Of a stretch of DNA of 64,000 bases, positions 50,645 through 59,081 are shown in pieces. Made by a program: the position numbers and the translations under genes. Source of the DNA: Sandaracinaceae bacterium. Lineage in GTDB: Bacteria; Myxococcota_A; Polyangia; Polyangiales; Houyiibacteriaceae. The DNA lies in assembly GCA_020633055.1 (NCBI GenBank), contig JACKEJ010000010.1, positions 1 to 64,000 on the forward strand, given 5' to 3'. The first letter of the stretch is position 1. The number at the start of each line of letters is the position of its first letter. The notes below the pieces were generated by a model. That model saw only the letters and a list, made by a program, of their open reading frames with translations. It searched no databases and had not been told where the DNA came from.

Positions 50645-52261
50645 TCAGGGCGGTGGGACGTGCTCGTCCTCTGGCCGGACGTCCGCGGGGCGGCGTGCGC
50701 GGGAGGTGCGACGACGACGGCGCGCTTGCTCGGCGTCGACCGCGTCGGGGTGCTCTTCGCGATCCTCGTCGGACGCGTCCGCATCCTCGTCCACTTCCTG
50801 CCCACGATGGCGCACGCGGTGGAGCGCGCTCCGAGCGAGACGCGCCACCGAGCGCGTGGCGCCCGTCACGAACAGATAGAGCACGCGCTCTTCCACGCCG
50901 GTGCGCGCGTAGATGGTGGTGCTCGCAGGGTCGGTATCGACCGAGAGGGCCGACCCGCGCCCGCGAGACCCGGCGAGGCCCAGCGTCAGGTGGTAGGCAC
51001 CCACGTGCACACCCAAGCCGAAGGACGCGCCGTAGTGATGCACGCGCTCCAGGCGATAGGTGCTGGTGTTGTCCGGTACGCGCGGCGCGGCGCTGCGGTT
51101 GGTGAAGGCCCCCACGCGCCAGGTCACCCCGTCGCGCATGACCCACTCGGCGCCGAGCGCCATGTCGAAGGTCGTGCGACGCGCCGTGTCGAACGACATG
51201 AAGAGCGCCCGCTGCATGGCTCCCGCGTCGACCTCCGGGAGGAGCGCACGAGAGCGCACGCGACCGTGCAGCGACGCGTCGAAGGCCAACGTGAGGGAGT
51301 CGTTCACGTGGCCCCCGACGCCCAGACGGATCATCCACGGGATGGGCATGCGTACGTCCATGCCGCGCTGCTCGACCGGCTCGAAGTACGTGGTGGTCAC
51401 GCCGGTACCCGAGTCGGCGATGGCGATGGCCGTCTGTTGCGACAGCGAAGCGCGCCCCTTGAGCGGGATGGCGGGCGGCTGGAACGTGAGCCCGAACGAC
51501 ACGTGCTGGTTCGGTCGATAGAAGAAGCCGATGCGCGGCAACACGCCGAAGCTGCGCCCCGCGATACGCGTGATGGCCGAGAAATGCGACACCTCGCTGA
51601 AGCCCCCGTCCGGCGTGGGGACGCCGCCCCCGGCCACGAAGAGCGTCTCGCGATGACTCATGCGCTGCGTGGCGAGGAACGCCGTGATCCCGAACGCGAT
51701 GGTGTGCGACAGGTGCAGCGCATAGCTCAGGCCGTAGAGCGTGAGCCGATAGTTGTGGTCCACACGCGCCGTGGACGGAATGCCCGTTTCCGGGTTCATC
51801 AGGTCCACGCGGAGCGACACGTCCGCGGTGGCCGGGTAGAGCGTGCTGAACGCGATGGCGTGCCGCTTGAGGCCGTCGGCGCCGTGAGGACCGAAGCGCA
51901 GGAGGGCCGCAGAGAACACGGGCAGCGAGCGCGAGCCGCTCTGCGTGAGGTCGGCCACCGAGCCGGGACCCCGGACCCCCGCGCGCACGCGCGTTCGCTC
52001 GAAGGCGGTGAGTCCCAAGCTGGCAGAGAAGCTCCGGTTGGGGAGCTCCGCGAGCGCGCCCGGGTTGTAGAAGGTGCTGGACGTGTCGGCCGCCAAGCCG
52101 GTGGCCGCGCCGCCCATCCCAAACGCACGGTCACCGATGAGCACGCTCTGATAGTGCGTGTCGTCGGCCCGCGCGGTGGAGCCCGGCGCGATCGCGATCA
52201 CGAGCGCAGCGCACGCGGCCACGAGCAGCCGCGACGCGCGTTGGTCCACCCCGGTCGTCAC
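50645..52261 (-). CDS. FadL-type outer-membrane hydrophobic transporter
   Basis: 538 residues from GTG 52261, 14 bases after the SNF2 stop. A signal peptide (LLVAACAALVIAIAPGSTARA) precedes the FadL hallmark sequence GDRAFGMGGAATGLAADTSSTFYNPGALAELPN, and the body is beta-barrel in character (alternating residues, many aromatic girdles). FadL proteins admit long-chain fatty acids and other hydrophobic molecules. The last 70 residues are charged (EDREEHPDAVDAEQARRRRR), an unusual tail for a barrel that should end in a strand, so it may be periplasmic. Convergent with the alkylsulfatase gene; a shared role in surfactant uptake is speculative. Confidence 0.8.
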   Translation of the reverse strand: MTTGVDQRASRLLVAACAALVIAIAPGSTARADDTHYQSVLIGDRAFGMGGAATGLAADTSSTFYNPGALAELPNRSFSASLGLTAFERTRVRAGVRGPGSVADLTQSGSRSLPVFSAALLRFGPHGADGLKRHAIAFSTLYPATADVSLRVDLMNPETGIPSTARVDHNYRLTLYGLSYALHLSHTIAFGITAFLATQRMSHRETLFVAGGGVPTPDGGFSEVSHFSAITRIAGRSFGVLPRIGFFYRPNQHVSFGLTFQPPAIPLKGRASLSQQTAIAIADSGTGVTTTYFEPVEQRGMDVRMPIPWMIRLGVGGHVNDSLTLAFDASLHGRVRSRALLPEVDAGAMQRALFMSFDTARRTTFDMALGAEWVMRDGVTWRVGAFTNRSAAPRVPDNTSTYRLERVHHYGASFGLGVHVGAYHLTLGLAGSRGRGSALSVDTDPASTTIYARTGVEERVLYLFVTGATRSVARLARSALHRVRHRGQEVDEDADASDEDREEHPDAVDAEQARRRRRTSRARRPADVRPEDEHVPPP

Positions 52262-52274
52262 CCGAGGCGCACCG

Positions 52275-55200
52275 TCAGTCGCTGAAGAGCGACTCCACAT
52301 CGGCCTTGGTGAGCCCCTTGAGCGGGCTGCCCTCGGAGGACAGCACGTTGCTGACCAGCTCCCGCTTCTTGGCGGACAGGTCGAGGATCTTCTCCTCCAC
52401 CGTGCCGGCCGCGATGAGGCGGTAGACGGTGACGACCTTGTCCTGCCCGATGCGGTGCGCGCGGTCGGTGGCCTGGTCCTCGACGGCCGGGTTCCACCAC
52501 GGGTCGAAGTGCACGACCGTGTCGGCGCCCGTCAGGTTGAGGCCCGTGCCACCCGCCTTGAGCGAGATGAGGAAGACCGGGACGTCGTTGCTGGCGTTGA
52601 AGCGGTCCACGCGCTCCATGCGGTCGTCCGTCGAACCGTCCAGGTACTCGTACTTGACCCCGTCGGCGTCGAGCGCCGCGCGGATGAGCTGGAGCATCTG
52701 TACGAACTGGCTGAACACCAGCACGCGGTGGTCGCCCGCCACGGCCTCGCTGATGATCTCGCGCAGGGCGCCCAGCTTGCCGCTGTCCATGTCCGAGAAC
52801 TCTTGGTCCTCCAGCTTCATGAGGCGCGGGTCGCAGGCCACCTGTCGCAGGCGCGTGAGGGCGGCGAGGATCTGGATGTGCGTCTTGCCGACGCCCTTGC
52901 TCTCCACCTCGCTCAGCACGCTCTTGCGCACCTGCTCGAGGATCTGCTTGTAGAGACCCTGCTGCGAGTCGGCCAGCGGCACCACGATCTCCTGCTCGAT
53001 CTTCTCGGGCAGGTCCACGGCCACGTCCTTCTTGAGGCGTCGCAGCACGAAGGGCTGGATGGTGTTGCGCAGCTTGCGCGCCGTCTCTTCGTCACCCCGG
53101 TCGATGGGCCGCGCAACCTTCTCCTCGAAGGTCTTGAGCTGCCCGAGCAGGCCCGGGGACACGAAGTCGAAGATGCTCCAGAGCTCGCTCAGGCGGTTCT
53201 CGATGGGCGTACCCGTGAGGGCCAAGCGCCGCTCGCTGTGGAGCTTCTTGGCGGCCCGCGCCGTCTGACTGAGGGGATTCTTGATGTGCTGCGCCTCGTC
53301 GAGGATGACGTAGCGCAGGTCGAGCGACTGAAGGAACTCTTCGTCGCGCCGCAGCAGCGCGTAGCTGGTGATCAGCACGTCGGCCTTGGTGAGCGTGTCG
53401 CGCTTGTCGTGCCTGTCCGCGCCTTGCCAGACGACCGTCTCGAGCGAGGGCGCGAACTTGCGAATCTCACGCTCCCAGTTGGGCACCACCGACGTCGGAG
53501 CGACGACGAGGTTGAGCTTGTCGTCGAGCTGCCCCTTGGCCCACGCGAGCAGACCGATGGTCTGCAGCGTCTTACCGAGACCCATGTCGTCGGCCAGGAT
53601 GCCGCCGCTCGCCAGGTCGTGCAGGAACACCAGCCACGAGAAGCCGAGCTTCTGGTAGGGACGCAGCGTGGCCTTGAGCGTACGCGGCTTGGCCACGCTC
53701 GGGACCTCGTCGATGTTGTGCAGCTTGGCGAACAGCTCCTTGGCCGAGGTGCTGACCTTGGCGTTGGGCACCAGCTTCATCAGGTCGTTGATGCGGCCTG
53801 CCTGCGACAGCGGGATCTTGCTCGCGTCCGAGCCCGCCGCGATCTCTGCCATGCGCGCGAGGATGTCGCCCACCTCGTCCACGTCGACCGGCGCGTAGCT
53901 GCCGTCCTCGAGCTTCACCAGCTTGCGGCCGCTCTCGAGGCACGCGAGCAGCTCGTCCTCGGCGACCACGAGCTTGCCCGTGCCGAACACCATGTCGAGC
54001 GACAGCCAGTCCACCCCGCTGGCGACGCTCATGCGGGCCTGCACGGTCTCCTTGCGGATCTTCACCGCGCGCAGCCCTTCGGGGATGAGCTTGTCCCACT
54101 CGGCCGGGAGCTGGCCCACGCCCTGGGTCCAGAACGCGACCGCCTCGTCGCCCACGGCCTCCATGTACTCGCCGTCGTCGTCGGGCTCGAAGCCCATGTT
54201 GGTGAGGTACTGGATGGCGGTCAGCTCGAGGCCCACGTCGCGGCGCACGATGCGCGGGCGCCCGCCGGGCTTCTTGGGCGGCAGGAACGCGAGCGGCGGG
54301 GGCAGGCCGATGGACGGCACCTCGAACGTCTGGGACCCGTAGATGACGTCGAACTTCACCTGCGCGTTGACGATGTCGCCGTGCGCCTTCATCCGGATCT
54401 GCGCGGACTCGTCCACCAAGTCGGCGGCGGAGCTGAGGTCAGGCAGCTCGGACCCGAGCACCATGGCGACGCGGGGGATGAAGTCGGTCAGCAGGCGCGG
54501 CAGATCGTCGTTGGGGTGTACCAACGCGGACTGCTGCCGCAGCCGGGTGAGCATGGCGGGGCTCACCGAGTCGGCGAGCGGGCGGGCCACGCCGTCGGTC
54601 ACGTCGATGTGCCAGCCCGGCGTGCCCTCGAACCAGCTGCCGCTGCCGATGGGGAAGCGCCGACCGCTGTCGAGCGCGAAGGCCACCTTCACGCGCATGT
54701 GGTCCGCATTGGCGCGGTCCAGCTCGACGCGCGGCTTGAGCACCTCGGTGGAGAAGCGCAGCTCCATGCTGGCGGGCTCGAGCAGCACGCGGCGGCCCTT
54801 GAGCATGGCCAGCACCTCGGAAGCGTCCTCACCGCGGATCTCGGCGGTGGCCGGCTGTGAGCGGTTGGCGTGGCGCGCCAGCGCACGAAACAAGGGCCGG
54901 TCCGCGGGGGCGACCATGTTGAAGGCCTCGAGCGCCTCGATGATGGGCGCCGAGCGCCGCGTGCCCGCGATGACGGGGGTCACGACGAAGGTCGTGGGGC
55001 GCACCGCCATGCGGTACTCGAAGTCGTAGGGGCGCTGCAGGGCCTCGGGCGGCAACCACAGGTCGAACAGCCCACGCGACTCGCCCAGCGGACCCTGGAG
55101 GTCACGGGCGGAGAGCACCTCGATCTTGCCGTCGGCGGCGGTGCCGCGGCGACGACGTCGGCTGCGACGGCGCTTGGTGCCGCCCACCGAGACGGTCTGC

Positions 55201-55757
55201 GGCACGTGCACCAGCTCGGCCTTGGGCTCTTTGCCCTTCTTCTTTTTCTTCTTCTTGCCGTTGCCGTTGGGCTCTTCGCCGTCCAGCTCGCCCTCGGCTT
55301 CGCCCCCCGACTGTCCGTCTTTGGGCTTCGGCGGGCGCACCTGGTCGCGCAGGGCGACGATGATGGCGGCGACGTGCTTGCAGTGTCCGTCTGCGCCGCG
55401 CCACCCCGGGCAAGTGCAGTGCGAGGTCCACACGTCCTCGTCATTCACCGTGGCGGACGTGGTGTACGGCTCGTCCGAAGAGCGCACGTTGATCTCGCCC
55501 GTGACGGTGTCGCCCTCGGCGACCAGATCTTCGACGGACTTGCGGCGCGCGTAGAGGCGCCCGCGTAGGAACGCGTTGCCGCCGGTGACGCGCTGGATGG
55601 CGCGGTCGCTCATCTTCGACACCCGCTGTGCGACGGGCGGGAGCTCGTCGAAGGGCACACTCAGGCGATCGTCGTCTTGGTCCTCGTCGCCGTCGGCGTC
55701 GTCGAGGTTGTCGTCGTTCAACTCATCAGTGAGGTCGCTCACTGCGCTATCACCCAT
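52275..55757 (-). CDS. SWIM zinc-finger SNF2-family helicase/ATPase (HepA-like)
   Basis: 1160 residues. After an acidic N-terminus, a SWIM zinc finger is seen at C114-x-C116-x9-C126-x-H128 (HCTCPGWRGADGHCKH). A Lys-rich stretch follows (KKKKKKGKEPK). The SNF2 motor: motif I LADDMGLGKTLQT (K729), motif II DEAQHIKN, motif III ALTGTPIENRLSELWSIFDF, motif V/VI SLKAGGTGLNL, DRAHRIGQDK. It probably remodels protein-DNA or protein-RNA complexes such as RNA polymerase. It is transcribed toward the FadL gene. A stem-loop and GAGGAG lie in its leader. Length is normal for the SWIM-SNF2 group. Confidence 0.9.
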   Translation of the reverse strand: MGDSAVSDLTDELNDDNLDDADGDEDQDDDRLSVPFDELPPVAQRVSKMSDRAIQRVTGGNAFLRGRLYARRKSVEDLVAEGDTVTGEINVRSSDEPYTTSATVNDEDVWTSHCTCPGWRGADGHCKHVAAIIVALRDQVRPPKPKDGQSGGEAEGELDGEEPNGNGKKKKKKKGKEPKAELVHVPQTVSVGGTKRRRSRRRRRGTAADGKIEVLSARDLQGPLGESRGLFDLWLPPEALQRPYDFEYRMAVRPTTFVVTPVIAGTRRSAPIIEALEAFNMVAPADRPLFRALARHANRSQPATAEIRGEDASEVLAMLKGRRVLLEPASMELRFSTEVLKPRVELDRANADHMRVKVAFALDSGRRFPIGSGSWFEGTPGWHIDVTDGVARPLADSVSPAMLTRLRQQSALVHPNDDLPRLLTDFIPRVAMVLGSELPDLSSAADLVDESAQIRMKAHGDIVNAQVKFDVIYGSQTFEVPSIGLPPPLAFLPPKKPGGRPRIVRRDVGLELTAIQYLTNMGFEPDDDGEYMEAVGDEAVAFWTQGVGQLPAEWDKLIPEGLRAVKIRKETVQARMSVASGVDWLSLDMVFGTGKLVVAEDELLACLESGRKLVKLEDGSYAPVDVDEVGDILARMAEIAAGSDASKIPLSQAGRINDLMKLVPNAKVSTSAKELFAKLHNIDEVPSVAKPRTLKATLRPYQKLGFSWLVFLHDLASGGILADDMGLGKTLQTIGLLAWAKGQLDDKLNLVVAPTSVVPNWEREIRKFAPSLETVVWQGADRHDKRDTLTKADVLITSYALLRRDEEFLQSLDLRYVILDEAQHIKNPLSQTARAAKKLHSERRLALTGTPIENRLSELWSIFDFVSPGLLGQLKTFEEKVARPIDRGDEETARKLRNTIQPFVLRRLKKDVAVDLPEKIEQEIVVPLADSQQGLYKQILEQVRKSVLSEVESKGVGKTHIQILAALTRLRQVACDPRLMKLEDQEFSDMDSGKLGALREIISEAVAGDHRVLVFSQFVQMLQLIRAALDADGVKYEYLDGSTDDRMERVDRFNASNDVPVFLISLKAGGTGLNLTGADTVVHFDPWWNPAVEDQATDRAHRIGQDKVVTVYRLIAAGTVEEKILDLSAKKRELVSNVLSSEGSPLKGLTKADVESLFSD

Positions 55758-56117
55758 GGAAGGCGTCTCCTCGGCTTCGCTTCGAAAGCGCGAAGCACGA
55801 ACTCAGCGTTGTGCACGGTGCATGTGGGCTGGGGCCGAGCCTTGTCGACGGCTGCTCCCACCGTCGCGTTTGGAGCTGGGGTCAGGGGGGGCCCTGTGAG
55901 CTCGGCACGCCGCCCACGGCCAAACCACAGGCGACGGCTGCGGTATTGCACAGCGCGCCGAGAACCGCAACCCCTGTGGCACGAGCGCGACTGATCGCTC
56001 CCCAACTCCCGGCACATGGGCAGCCCGAGCCCCGCTCGCCGCCCGCCTCGGGTATCCTGCGCGCCCCCCGCCCGGCGGTCGCCACTGGCCTCCGCCGTTG
56101 CATACGAGAGGATCCCG
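55758..56117. other. 360-base divergent intergenic region
   Basis: No gene is seen. At the SNF2 end it has the Shine-Dalgarno GAGGAG (complement of 55767-55772) and a stem-loop; at the other end, GAGAGG at 56106-56111 serves the DUF1214 gene. The middle is GC-rich without a recognisable promoter. Confidence 0.5.
55774..55796 (-). promoter_or_regulatory. Stem-loop in the leader of the SNF2 gene
   Basis: GCTTCGC (55774-55780) and GCGAAGC (55790-55796) with a 9-base loop, immediately upstream of the ribosome binding site of the SNF2 gene on the minus strand. It may influence translation. Confidence 0.4.
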
Positions 56118-57299
56118 ATGCGCAAGATGCTGTTCCGCCTCATGGGAGGCTACCGCCGAGCCTCCCTGTTCGCCCTCAAGCTCCGCGGCCACGACGAACG
56201 CTCGTTGGCCGAGGAGCGCGTGGTCACCGGCAAGGTCTGGGACGACTTCTGCGACGATCTGCGCGCGGCGGGGGCCACCCTCGCCTTCCCCGGCGCACCG
56301 AACGACGTCGAGAACCTGACCGAGGGCTACCGCTACCTGACCCGCTTGATGCGCGCCGGGCTCGAGAACTTCCTCGAGTTCAACGACCCGGCCGCGCCCG
56401 TGCTGCGCCGCATGGTGCACGAGACGGTCAAGATGGGCGCAGACAACCCGGACAACTACTACCAGAACTGCGCCATCAGCGGCGCCATGACCTATCGCAT
56501 CCGGGGCACCCGCGGGACCGTGGCACAGCTCAACTTCGGCACGCAGAAGGGCAACTACGGGGAGGGCGAGGGCGGGATGCCGCCCACCGGTCGCCTCGAC
56601 GCGCTGAACATGGAGATCGCCGCGGACGGCACGTTCGAGATCCTGGTGAGCTGCGAGCGCCCCGCCTCGGGCAACTGGCTGCCCATGGAGCCCGAGACCA
56701 ACCTGCTGATCGTGCGCCAGACGTTCCTGGACCGGGAGACCGAGCAGATCGCAGACCTGACCGTGGAGCGCATCGACGGCGACTCGGCGCCCACACCGCT
56801 CACCGCGCAGCGGCTGGACGAGGCCCTCGAGCAGACGACCACGCTCGTGGCGGGCGCGTCCGTGCTGTTCGCCAAGTGGGCGCGCGACTTCCAGCAGCAC
56901 ACGAACGAGCTGCCCATGTTCGACCAGGAGGTGAGCAACAAGGCGGGGGGTGACCCCAACATCCGCTACTACCACAGCCACTGGCGGCTGGCGCCGGACG
57001 AGGCCCTCGTGATCGAGGTGACGCCGCCCGAGTGCCAGTTCTGGAACTTCCAGCTCAACAACTACTGGATGGAGTCCCTGGACTACCGCTACTTCCGCGT
57101 GCACACGAACAAGCACCTGGCCAAGTACGAGCCGGACGGCTCCGTGCGCGTGGTGGTGGCGCACCAGGACCCTGGGCTGCCCAACTGGATCCAGACCGTG
57201 GGGCACGACCAGGGCACCATGTGCTGGCGCTGGATCCACGCCGAAAGCGCGCCCCAGCCGCGCACCCGTGTGGTGAAGCTGCGCGACCTGCGCGCCTGA
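56118..57299 (+). CDS. DUF1214 domain protein
   Basis: 393 residues from ATG 56118, with GAGAGG 6 bases upstream. The C-terminal half has the DUF1214-type pattern (YYHSHWRLAPDEALVIEVTPPECQFWNFQLNNYWMESLDYRY, and later NWIQTVGHDQGTMCWRW), rich in Trp and Tyr. The N-terminal 190 residues are helical, then beta. The reaction is unknown; relatives occur near lipid and steroid genes. There is no signal peptide. Open frame upstream to 56016 is not coding in character. Confidence 0.78.
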   Translation: MRKMLFRLMGGYRRASLFALKLRGHDERSLAEERVVTGKVWDDFCDDLRAAGATLAFPGAPNDVENLTEGYRYLTRLMRAGLENFLEFNDPAAPVLRRMVHETVKMGADNPDNYYQNCAISGAMTYRIRGTRGTVAQLNFGTQKGNYGEGEGGMPPTGRLDALNMEIAADGTFEILVSCERPASGNWLPMEPETNLLIVRQTFLDRETEQIADLTVERIDGDSAPTPLTAQRLDEALEQTTTLVAGASVLFAKWARDFQQHTNELPMFDQEVSNKAGGDPNIRYYHSHWRLAPDEALVIEVTPPECQFWNFQLNNYWMESLDYRYFRVHTNKHLAKYEPDGSVRVVVAHQDPGLPNWIQTVGHDQGTMCWRWIHAESAPQPRTRVVKLRDLRA

Positions 57300-57422
57300 A
57301 CTCTGCTGCTCGAGTGAAGAAGCCGCGCCGTGGGCTCGTCAAGCGGGCGCGCGTGGTACTGTCGGCCCGTCGAAGGCCCGAAAAGCCTCGCGCACAGATG
57401 TCCACGGCGAGAGGTGGCTGCG

Positions 57423-59045
57423 ATGAGCGTTGGTGTTCGAACGGAAGAGGACGACGAGGGCAGCGCACGCCACCCGAGGGTGTCGACCGGCACCGCGAGT
57501 GGGGCGGACCCCGCATCAGGCGCGCGCGTGACCACCTGGCCCGCTTGGTTCGTGCTGGGGCTGATGGGCGTCGCGGGTGTCTGGACGGCGGGCGGCTCAC
57601 GGGCCGCTGCGCAAGAGTGCCGACGCGAGTGTAGCGCGACCGAGATCCAGAGCAGCGACGCGTGCTGCTACCTCCCGCCTCACCTGGCACCGGCCAGCGA
57701 CTGCGCGCGCGGGAACCTGGACGAGTGCCGCGAGCAGGCCGGCACCCCAGAGGGGCGCGCGCTCGTCGCCCAGGTGGCGAACGACGCCACCAACGCGTGC
57801 GCGGCGGGCCAGCTCGAGGCTTGTCTGCTCGCGGGGCTGCTCCAGAGAGGAGGCATCGGCGTCCCCCGTGACCTGCCGAACGCTCGTCGACTGTACTCGG
57901 TCGCATGCGACGGCGGCCTGCTCCGCGCCTGCGCGCACTTGAGCACGATGCTGCGCAGTGGCTCGGGGGGACCCGTCGACGACGCCAGGGCCATGGCTGT
58001 CGCAGCCCGCGCGTGCGACAGCGGAGACCCGAGCGCCTGCGACCACCTGGGGTTCCGCTACATGACCGGAGCGGGCGTCGACGTCGACGCCGTGCGCGGT
58101 CGTGCGCTCATGTCGCGTGGGTGCGACCTCGGCTCGATGCTCGCCTGCTGGAACCTGGCCGTTGCCTACGAGCGTGGGCAGGGCGGTCCCGCGGACCCGG
58201 AGCGCCAGCGGAGCACCCTCGCGCGGTCGTGCGAGGGCGGACACATGCCCGCGTGTACGCGCCTCGGCCGCCTCATCGACACGGGCCGCGGTGTCCAGGC
58301 CGACAAGAGCCGCGCCGCACAGCTCTACGAGCGAGCGTGCGCCGTGGGCGAGGTCAGCGCCTGCTACTACCTCGCGTTCCTGCTGGTGAATGGACCGGAC
58401 CACTTGCACAATCCCGACCGCGCGTACGCGTTGCTGAGTGGCCAGTGCACCGCAGAGCACTGGGACTCGTGCCGCTTGCTGGCGTTCCTGTACCTGGATG
58501 GCATCGGAACCACGGAAGACCGCCCACGAGCCCGCGAGTTGCTGCAGCAGTCGTGCGCCCATGGCGTCGACCTCGCGTGCAGGGACCTCGAGACATACGC
58601 CAGCAGCCTGGCAGAACGGCCAAGCACCGCGCCCGTGCCGCCCGTCGCCAACACGCAGTCTCCTGCGCATACCACGGTGACTCCTCCGGCAACGCCGCTC
58701 ACGCCGGCGCGTGACCCGAATCGACCCGCCGACCCCCTCGGTCGGGTTCGGGCTCGACGCCACACGAACGACGGGACGGCGTCGCGCGAAGAGATCCGCA
58801 GGAACATCGCGTCCCGCGCCGTGCCGCACGCGAGGCGGTGCATCGCCGGCCTCGGGGTGCCTCCGAGCGAGTACATGCTCACGGTGACGTTCTACGTGGA
58901 GGCCGACGGGTCCGTAGACTTGGTGGCAGTGGAACCATCCCGCCAGAACGCACAGGTGTCGCAGTGTGTCGCCGTCGGCTTCCGCCAGATCCGTCTCCCG
59001 ACGACCGCGGCGGGTGCGCTCGTGCAGTTTCCGCTCCGATTCTGA
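57423..59045 (+). CDS. Secreted Cys-rich Sel1-repeat protein with TonB-like C-terminus
   Basis: 540 residues from ATG 57423 with GAGAGG upstream. A cytoplasmic acidic start is followed by a hydrophobic helix (WFVLGLMGVAGVWTAGG), then about nine Sel1/HcpA-type repeats of 36 residues, each with a pair of cysteines (for example ACDSGDPSACDHLGFRYMTG and SCEGGHMPACTRLGRLIDTG). A Pro/Thr linker leads to a last domain of about 95 residues (IRRNIASRAVPHARRCIAGL ... VSQCVAVGFRQIRLP) resembling the TonB/AgmX C-terminal fold. The disulfide-linked repeats probably act in the periplasm as a protein-binding scaffold. Gliding-motility and signalling proteins of myxobacteria share this make-up. Confidence 0.75.
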   Translation: MSVGVRTEEDDEGSARHPRVSTGTASGADPASGARVTTWPAWFVLGLMGVAGVWTAGGSRAAAQECRRECSATEIQSSDACCYLPPHLAPASDCARGNLDECREQAGTPEGRALVAQVANDATNACAAGQLEACLLAGLLQRGGIGVPRDLPNARRLYSVACDGGLLRACAHLSTMLRSGSGGPVDDARAMAVAARACDSGDPSACDHLGFRYMTGAGVDVDAVRGRALMSRGCDLGSMLACWNLAVAYERGQGGPADPERQRSTLARSCEGGHMPACTRLGRLIDTGRGVQADKSRAAQLYERACAVGEVSACYYLAFLLVNGPDHLHNPDRAYALLSGQCTAEHWDSCRLLAFLYLDGIGTTEDRPRARELLQQSCAHGVDLACRDLETYASSLAERPSTAPVPPVANTQSPAHTTVTPPATPLTPARDPNRPADPLGRVRARRHTNDGTASREEIRRNIASRAVPHARRCIAGLGVPPSEYMLTVTFYVEADGSVDLVAVEPSRQNAQVSQCVAVGFRQIRLPTTAAGALVQFPLRF

Positions 59046-59081
59046 CGCGGCGGGACACGGCGCTATGACGGTGGGCACGGC

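Noticed and set aside
52158..54860. 900-codon plus-strand frame antisense to the SNF2 gene
   Set aside because: Antisense shadow; the SNF2 and SWIM motifs on the other strand are unambiguous.
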